A stretch of 64,000 nt of DNA from Bradyrhizobium sp. CCBAU 53351. Its GTDB lineage: Bacteria > Pseudomonadota > Alphaproteobacteria > Rhizobiales > Xanthobacteraceae. Location of the stretch: positions 1,081,501 through 1,145,500 of the forward strand of contig NZ_CP030059.1 of assembly GCF_015291745.1 (NCBI RefSeq), in the 5' to 3' direction. The position numbers were made by a program, and so were the translations under genes. Below, in pieces: positions 60,171 to 64,000 of the stretch. Position 1 is the stretch's first letter; each line of letters begins with the position of its first letter. Below the pieces are notes generated by a model that ran no database searches, was not told the origin of the DNA, and saw nothing but the letters and a program-made list of their open reading frames with translations.

Positions 60171-61835
60171 ATGTGGAATCAAATCTATGATCCCTTGCAC
60201 AGCCCGGTGCTGTCGACGATTGCGGCAGCGGTGCCGGTCGTCACGCTGCTGGTCCTGATCGCGAGCGGCCGCGTCCAGGCGCATATCGCGGCGATCATCG
60301 CCGTGATCGTGGCCAATCTGATCACGATCTTCGTCTTCACCATGCCGGCCAACATGTCGATCCGGGCCTCGGTGCTGGGCATCGTCACCGGCTTCTTCCC
60401 CATCGGCTGGATCGTGCTCAACGTCATCTTCCTTTACCAGGTGACGGTGAGCACGGGACGCTTCGAATTGCTCAAGCGCGCCATCGGCGGCGTCACCGAG
60501 GACCGGCGGCTGCAATTGCTGCTGATCGCATTCTCCTTCGGCGCGTTCTTCGAGGGCGCCTCGGGCTTCGGCACGCCGGTCGCGATCACCGGCGCCGTTC
60601 TGATCGGCCTCGGCTTCTCGCCGCTGGCGGCCTCGGGTCTGTCCCTGATCGCGAACACCGCGCCGGTCGCCTATGGCGCGCTGGGCACGCCGATCCAGGG
60701 TCTCGCCTCGGTCACCGGGCTCGATCCCTACATTCTCGGCGCGATGGTCGGCCGGCAATTGCCTTTCTTCTCGCTGATCGTGCCGTTCTGGGTGGTGTGG
60801 GCCTTCGCGGGCTGGAAGGGCATGAAGGACGTGTGGCCGGCGATCCTGGTCACGGGCATCTCGTTCGCGGTCCCGCAATTCGTGATCTCCAACTACATCA
60901 ATCCCTGGATCGTCGACATCGGCGCGTCGCTGATCTCGATGGGCGCGTTGATCCTGTTCCTGAAGGTCTGGCAGCCCAGGCAGCTCTGGCTGTCGCCGGC
61001 GCTCCGCGGCCGCGATGAATCGGCGGCCACCATGGCGGCGGCGAAGCCGCTCGACAAGACGCCCCTGACGCAGAGCGAGCTGTTCAGCGCGCTGCTGCCG
61101 TGGATCATCGTCTGCATCGTGATGCTGATCTGGGGCAACGGCGCCTTCAAGACCTGGGCGAACTCGATCTTCGTCTGGAACTACCCCGTGCCCGAGCTGC
61201 ATCAGATGATCAACAAGATGCCGCCGGTGGCGCCGGGGCCGACCAAAGAGAGCGCGGTGTTCGGCTTCACCTATCTGTCGTTCACCGGCACCGGCATGCT
61301 GATCGCGGCGATCATCTCCGGTGTCCTGATGGGCGTCGGTCCCGGCCGGCTCTTGACGGAATACGGCCGCACCATCCGCCTGTGCGCGATCTCGCTGATC
61401 ACGATCTCCGCGATGCTCGCGATCGGCACCTTGACGCGGCTCTCCGGCGTCGATGCGACGCTGGGTCTGGCGTTCGCCGCAACCGGCGTGCTCTATCCCT
61501 TCTTCGGCACGCTGCTCGGCTGGCTCGGCGTCGCGCTGACGGGATCGGACACGGCGTCCAACGTGCTGTTCGGAAACCTGCAGAAGATCACCTCCGAGCA
61601 GCTCGGCCTGTCGCCGGTGCTGATGGCGGCGGCGAACTCGTCCGGCGGCGTCATGGGCAAGATGATCGACGCGCAGTCGATCGTGGTCGCCTCCACCGCC
61701 ACCAACTGGTACGGCCACGAGGGCACGATCCTGCGTTTCGTGTTCTGGCACTCGATCGTGCTGGCCTGCCTCGTCGGTGTGCTCGTGACGTTGCAGGCCT
61801 ATGTCTATCCGTTCACGGCGCTGGTCCTGAAGTAA
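60171..61835 (+). CDS. lctP: L-lactate permease (LctP family)
   Basis: A 554-residue transporter with about 13-14 helices. The family regions FGAFFEGASGFGTPVAITGAVLIGLGF, APVAYGALGTPIQGLASVTGL and TGSDTASNVLFGNLQ, ANSSGGVMGKMIDAQSIVVA are all present. It imports lactate (and glycolate in E. coli's GlcA relative). Only ~4 kb from glcDEF, which fits joint glycolate/lactate use. ATG at 60171 follows GAGGAAG. Confidence 0.94.
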   Translation: MWNQIYDPLHSPVLSTIAAAVPVVTLLVLIASGRVQAHIAAIIAVIVANLITIFVFTMPANMSIRASVLGIVTGFFPIGWIVLNVIFLYQVTVSTGRFELLKRAIGGVTEDRRLQLLLIAFSFGAFFEGASGFGTPVAITGAVLIGLGFSPLAASGLSLIANTAPVAYGALGTPIQGLASVTGLDPYILGAMVGRQLPFFSLIVPFWVVWAFAGWKGMKDVWPAILVTGISFAVPQFVISNYINPWIVDIGASLISMGALILFLKVWQPRQLWLSPALRGRDESAATMAAAKPLDKTPLTQSELFSALLPWIIVCIVMLIWGNGAFKTWANSIFVWNYPVPELHQMINKMPPVAPGPTKESAVFGFTYLSFTGTGMLIAAIISGVLMGVGPGRLLTEYGRTIRLCAISLITISAMLAIGTLTRLSGVDATLGLAFAATGVLYPFFGTLLGWLGVALTGSDTASNVLFGNLQKITSEQLGLSPVLMAAANSSGGVMGKMIDAQSIVVASTATNWYGHEGTILRFVFWHSIVLACLVGVLVTLQAYVYPFTALVLK

Positions 61836-61856
61836 CGGGCCACGTCCGGCTTCGAC

Positions 61857-61891
61857 AAATCCCCGCGAGGTTCGCCCCCGCGGGGATTTTT
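61857..61891 (+). terminator. Terminator after lctP
   Basis: Arms AAATCCCCGCG (61857-61867) and CGCGGGGATTT (61879-61889) are perfect and followed by further T. It is well placed 21 bp after the stop. Confidence 0.9.
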
Positions 61892-61966
61892 GCGTGCGGG
61901 CGAACCTTCTCAATGGGGCCGCCGTCTTATAGAAGGTGCCGCAAATCGGGTCGGACGAGAGGTCTC

Positions 61967-62365
61967 ATGGTTTCGCTCAAGCAGATGGTGTGTGCGGCGG
62001 TTGCAATGCTCGCGATGTCCACGCTCGCGCGTGCCGAGGACGGTTTTCCGTTCGGCACCGAGATGACGCTGGAAGCGTTGCCGCAAGCAGGCTCCAAGCG
62101 GATTCCGAACATCGAGATCGGCGACCATGGCGAGGTCTTGCTGGAGCTCTGGTGCAAGGGCGGCAAGGGCCAGTTCTCGGTCGCCGGCAACACCGTGATC
62201 TTCGTGCCCGGGCAGATCCAGGATCGCTCCTGCCCGCCGGCGAGAGCCCAGGCAGACGACGAGCTCGTCGCGGCGCTCTCCAGCGTCGAGACCTGGAAGC
62301 GCCAGGGCGACGTGCTGACGCTGATCGGCCCGAAGTCGCTGCGCTTCAGGACGACGGGGAATTAG
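61967..62365 (+). CDS. Exported META-like small protein
   Basis: 132 residues, signal peptide MVSLKQMVCAAVAMLAMSTLARA. The mature part has IEIGDHGEVLLELWCKGGKGQFSVAGNTVIFVPG and RQGDVLTLIGPKSLRFRTTGN, the DV(L)TL-x-G pattern of META/HslJ-like domains. Two Cys probably form a disulfide. The function is unknown. Confidence 0.75.
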   Translation: MVSLKQMVCAAVAMLAMSTLARAEDGFPFGTEMTLEALPQAGSKRIPNIEIGDHGEVLLELWCKGGKGQFSVAGNTVIFVPGQIQDRSCPPARAQADDELVAALSSVETWKRQGDVLTLIGPKSLRFRTTGN

Positions 62366-62371
62366 GGATCT

Positions 62372-62472
62372 GTCATTCCCCGCGCAGGCGGGGAATCCAG
62401 TACGCCGCAGCCCCATCGATCCAATCACAACCATCTCGGAGTACTGGATCGCCCGCCTTCGCGGGCGATGAC
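62372..62472. repeat. 101-bp palindromic repeat, GTCATTCCCCGC type
   Basis: It begins GTCATTCCCCGCGCAGG, has inner arms ATCCAGTAC/GTACTGGAT, and ends CGCGGGCGATGAC. The two ends are related inverted repeats. It lies between two convergent genes and may act as a terminator. Confidence 0.7.
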
Positions 62473-62494
62473 CAAGGGTGGTGTGCGTGTTGTA

Positions 62495-63706
62495 TCACTT
62501 CCACACCGACTTGTCGGCGTCCCAGCGCTGGCCCCTGAGCTCCTTGGCGAGCGCCTCGATCGAACCGTTGTCGTCGGGCTGCTCGCCTTCCTCGTCCACC
62601 GAGGCGTCGTCGGAGAGATTGAGCTTAGACCCGCTGCTCTCGTCGGCGGTCGTCGTCGCGGGGCTGCCGATCCAGAGCATGAGCTTGTCGGTGGTGCCCG
62701 GCTTGTCCGGCGAGACAAGGCCTGCGACCTCGATCGTGTCGGTCAGCTCGAGCGCGGGAAAATCCTGGTTCGGCCGCTTGAACACCAGCTTGAGCTTGCC
62801 GGTGGCGGGGTTGAAGCTTTGCGAGACCGGCTTTGCCGCGAGCGTCCGGCTCAGGACGTTCGCAACAGTGCTCGCGAGCTTGTTGCGGTTGATCTTGTCC
62901 CCCTCGCGCCACTCGGCCGCGGGAAAGCGGATCGTGCGGTCCATCTCGGTCATCCCGGCGGTCCAGCCAGCGGCGGTGACGCCTGGCGTCGCCTTGAACT
63001 TCGCCAGCAGCGCGCCGGCGCGCTCGGGATCGACCGACATGTTGATGGTCTGCTCGCCTGCGCGCAGCGCATCGCAGCCGACATTGAGGCTCGCCAGCGT
63101 CACCTCGACGTCCTGGCCCTTCAGGCTCTTCAGGAAGTCGGTTGCAGCGTCGAGCTTGACCTTGACCGCAATCGCCTCCGGCGAGACGTCGGTGAAATCC
63201 TTCGGCTGCGGCGTGATGCCGTCGTCGGAGGTCTGATTGTCCTGAAATTCCTTCTCGCTGAGATCGGAATTATCGGGCGAGGTGACCTCGGTCACCACTT
63301 GGCCGATGCTGATCTGGCCGCGAAACTCGAAGGTGTCGCCGCTCTGCTTGCGCAGCAGCTTGACGCTGACGGGGGCCTTCTCACCGACACTCTGCGTGGT
63401 GCCGGTCAGGTTCTGGCCCGCGACCTGAAGATTGACGACGAAGCGGTCCTTGCGGTCGGAATTCTTCGCGATGGGGTAACAGACGTCGAGTACCGCCGCC
63501 GTGACCGTCTTGCCCTGGCGCGTCTCCTTCAGGATCACGTCGGCATTGCCGTCCATCAACCCGTCGATCGAGGTGAAATAGCGCGTCTCCACGCCACCGG
63601 GCGCCGTGGCCTTGGGCGACAGCTTCATCTGGGCGGAGGCGACCTCCGGTGAAACTGCCAGCAGAACTGCCAACAGGGCTGTCGAACAAACCAGAAGCGC
63701 GCGCAT
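62495..63706 (-). CDS. Exported protein, unknown function (403 aa)
   Basis: 403 residues with signal peptide MRALLVCSTALLAVLLAVSPEVASA. No catalytic motif seen; the sequence has many short beta-type strands (VAGQNLTGTTQSVGEKAPVSVKLLRKQSGDTFEFRGQISIGQ) and an acidic tail. The start at 63706 has GAGGA nine or more bases away; an ATG at 63715 is an alternative. It lies immediately downstream of groEL's terminator. I do not recognise it. Confidence 0.75.
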   Translation of the reverse strand: MRALLVCSTALLAVLLAVSPEVASAQMKLSPKATAPGGVETRYFTSIDGLMDGNADVILKETRQGKTVTAAVLDVCYPIAKNSDRKDRFVVNLQVAGQNLTGTTQSVGEKAPVSVKLLRKQSGDTFEFRGQISIGQVVTEVTSPDNSDLSEKEFQDNQTSDDGITPQPKDFTDVSPEAIAVKVKLDAATDFLKSLKGQDVEVTLASLNVGCDALRAGEQTINMSVDPERAGALLAKFKATPGVTAAGWTAGMTEMDRTIRFPAAEWREGDKINRNKLASTVANVLSRTLAAKPVSQSFNPATGKLKLVFKRPNQDFPALELTDTIEVAGLVSPDKPGTTDKLMLWIGSPATTTADESSGSKLNLSDDASVDEEGEQPDDNGSIEALAKELRGQRWDADKSVWK

Positions 63707-63844
63707 CGACGACATCCTCGAGCAACGAGCATGATCCGGAAAAGTGAGAAGCGTTTTTCCGAAAAGATCATGCTCAAACAATAGAATCGGCGCCACCGTA
63801 GTGGTTTTTGGCCGTGGATTGAATTGGAAAGCGGTACCCATCGT

Positions 63845-63880
63845 TCCCAAAAAGAAGGCCGCCCGGAGGCGGCCTTCGCA
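63845..63880 (-). terminator. groEL terminator
   Basis: Arms AAGGCCGCC (63855-63863) and GGCGGCCTT (63868-63876) around CGGA. On the minus strand they are followed by CTTTTTGGG. Confidence 0.9.
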
Positions 63881-63902
63881 ATCGTGTCAGGTGAAGTCGG
63901 CC

Positions 63903-64000
63903 TCAGAAGCCGCCCATACCGCCGCCAGCGGGCATGGCGGGCGCGGCTTCCTTCTTCGGCGACTCGGCGACCATGGCCTCGGTGGTCACCAGCAGGCCGG
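63903..64000 (-). CDS. groEL: Chaperonin GroEL, C-terminal end (cut by right edge)
   Basis: The last 32 codons read leftwards: [19 protein letters not shown]... ending in PAGGGMGGF, the diagnostic C-terminus of GroEL (60-kDa chaperonin). The remainder lies outside the window. Which of the several groEL copies of Bradyrhizobium this is cannot be told. Confidence 0.95.
   Translation of the reverse strand, partial: GLLVTTEAMVAESPKKEAAPAMPAGGGMGGF

Noticed and set aside
59988..61913. 641-codon minus-strand frame antisense to lctP
   Set aside because: Composition is Arg/Asp/Gln-rich, with no motifs; it is a shadow of the permease gene.
1..64000. CRISPR array, prophage, integrative element or toxin-antitoxin module
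   Set aside because: No regularly spaced repeats, integrase, tRNA-att structure or toxin-like pair was found; the gene content looks like core or ordinary accessory chromosome.

Overview
The window looks like chromosomal DNA of a Bradyrhizobium-type alphaproteobacterium (Nitrobacteraceae). The evidence is high GC, coding regions packed on both strands with many divergent regulator/target pairs, a cysteine-free ribosomal protein L36 typical of the group, several families of short palindromic intergenic repeats, and protein types common there (TorF-like porin, cysteine-rich-repeat secreted protein, fused indolepyruvate:ferredoxin oxidoreductase). I see no phage, IS element, integron, CRISPR array, rRNA or tRNA. 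The assignment to genus is inference; no database was searched.

Layout. 1-7.2 kb is an amino-acid, probably D-amino-acid, utilisation block: a D-amino-acid dehydrogenase (-), a LysR regulator, a polar amino-acid ABC transporter of the gltIJKL type and a D-amino-acid aminotransferase. Three near-identical palindromes that fit a LysR box lie upstream of dadA, of the regulator, and of a secreted-protein gene cut by the left edge. 7.3-11.7 kb is an EmrAB-type efflux operon plus an AhpD-like protein, divergent from a LysR regulator. 12-20.5 kb holds a DUF3616 exported protein, a fused indolepyruvate:ferredoxin oxidoreductase divergent from an Lrp regulator with helically phased repeats between them, and a three-gene catabolic operon (Ldh2-type dehydrogenase, flavin monooxygenase, FAH-type hydrolase). 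20.8-24.9 kb is a 1370-residue signalling protein with five tandem GAF domains and GGDEF and EAL domains.

24.9-36.6 kb is a surface-polysaccharide cluster: galE, a WecB/TagA glycosyltransferase, a Wzz/BY-kinase-like co-polymerase with a degenerate Walker A motif, a methyltransferase, three glycosyltransferases, an O-antigen ligase/polymerase and a CelD-type acetyltransferase. 36.6-40.2 kb carries stress-type redox genes (wrbA, pirin, SDR) with a divergent LysR gene. 40.3-47 kb has a tricarboxylate-type binding protein with an apparent 3' frameshift, a small cysteine-rich secreted protein, a class III cyclase, a YbaK deacylase, a haloacid dehalogenase, and two regulator/oxidoreductase pairs (MerR/MDR and HxlR/SDR). 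47-51.8 kb has an amidohydrolase behind a 37-bp dyad, rpmJ, small secreted proteins, a hydrolase and a cytochrome c. 52-56.6 kb is glcDEF followed by a histone-H1-like lysine-rich protein; then come a porin, an ABC exporter of the SbmA/BacA-like class, a lactate permease, two small exported proteins, and the 3' end of groEL at the right edge.

Functionally the window is mostly carbon and nitrogen scavenging (D-amino acids, aryl-pyruvates, glycolate/lactate), envelope polysaccharide and efflux. The least explained parts are the cis-regulatory dyads, the repeat families and the degenerate co-polymerase. No single locus stands out as a wholly new system.
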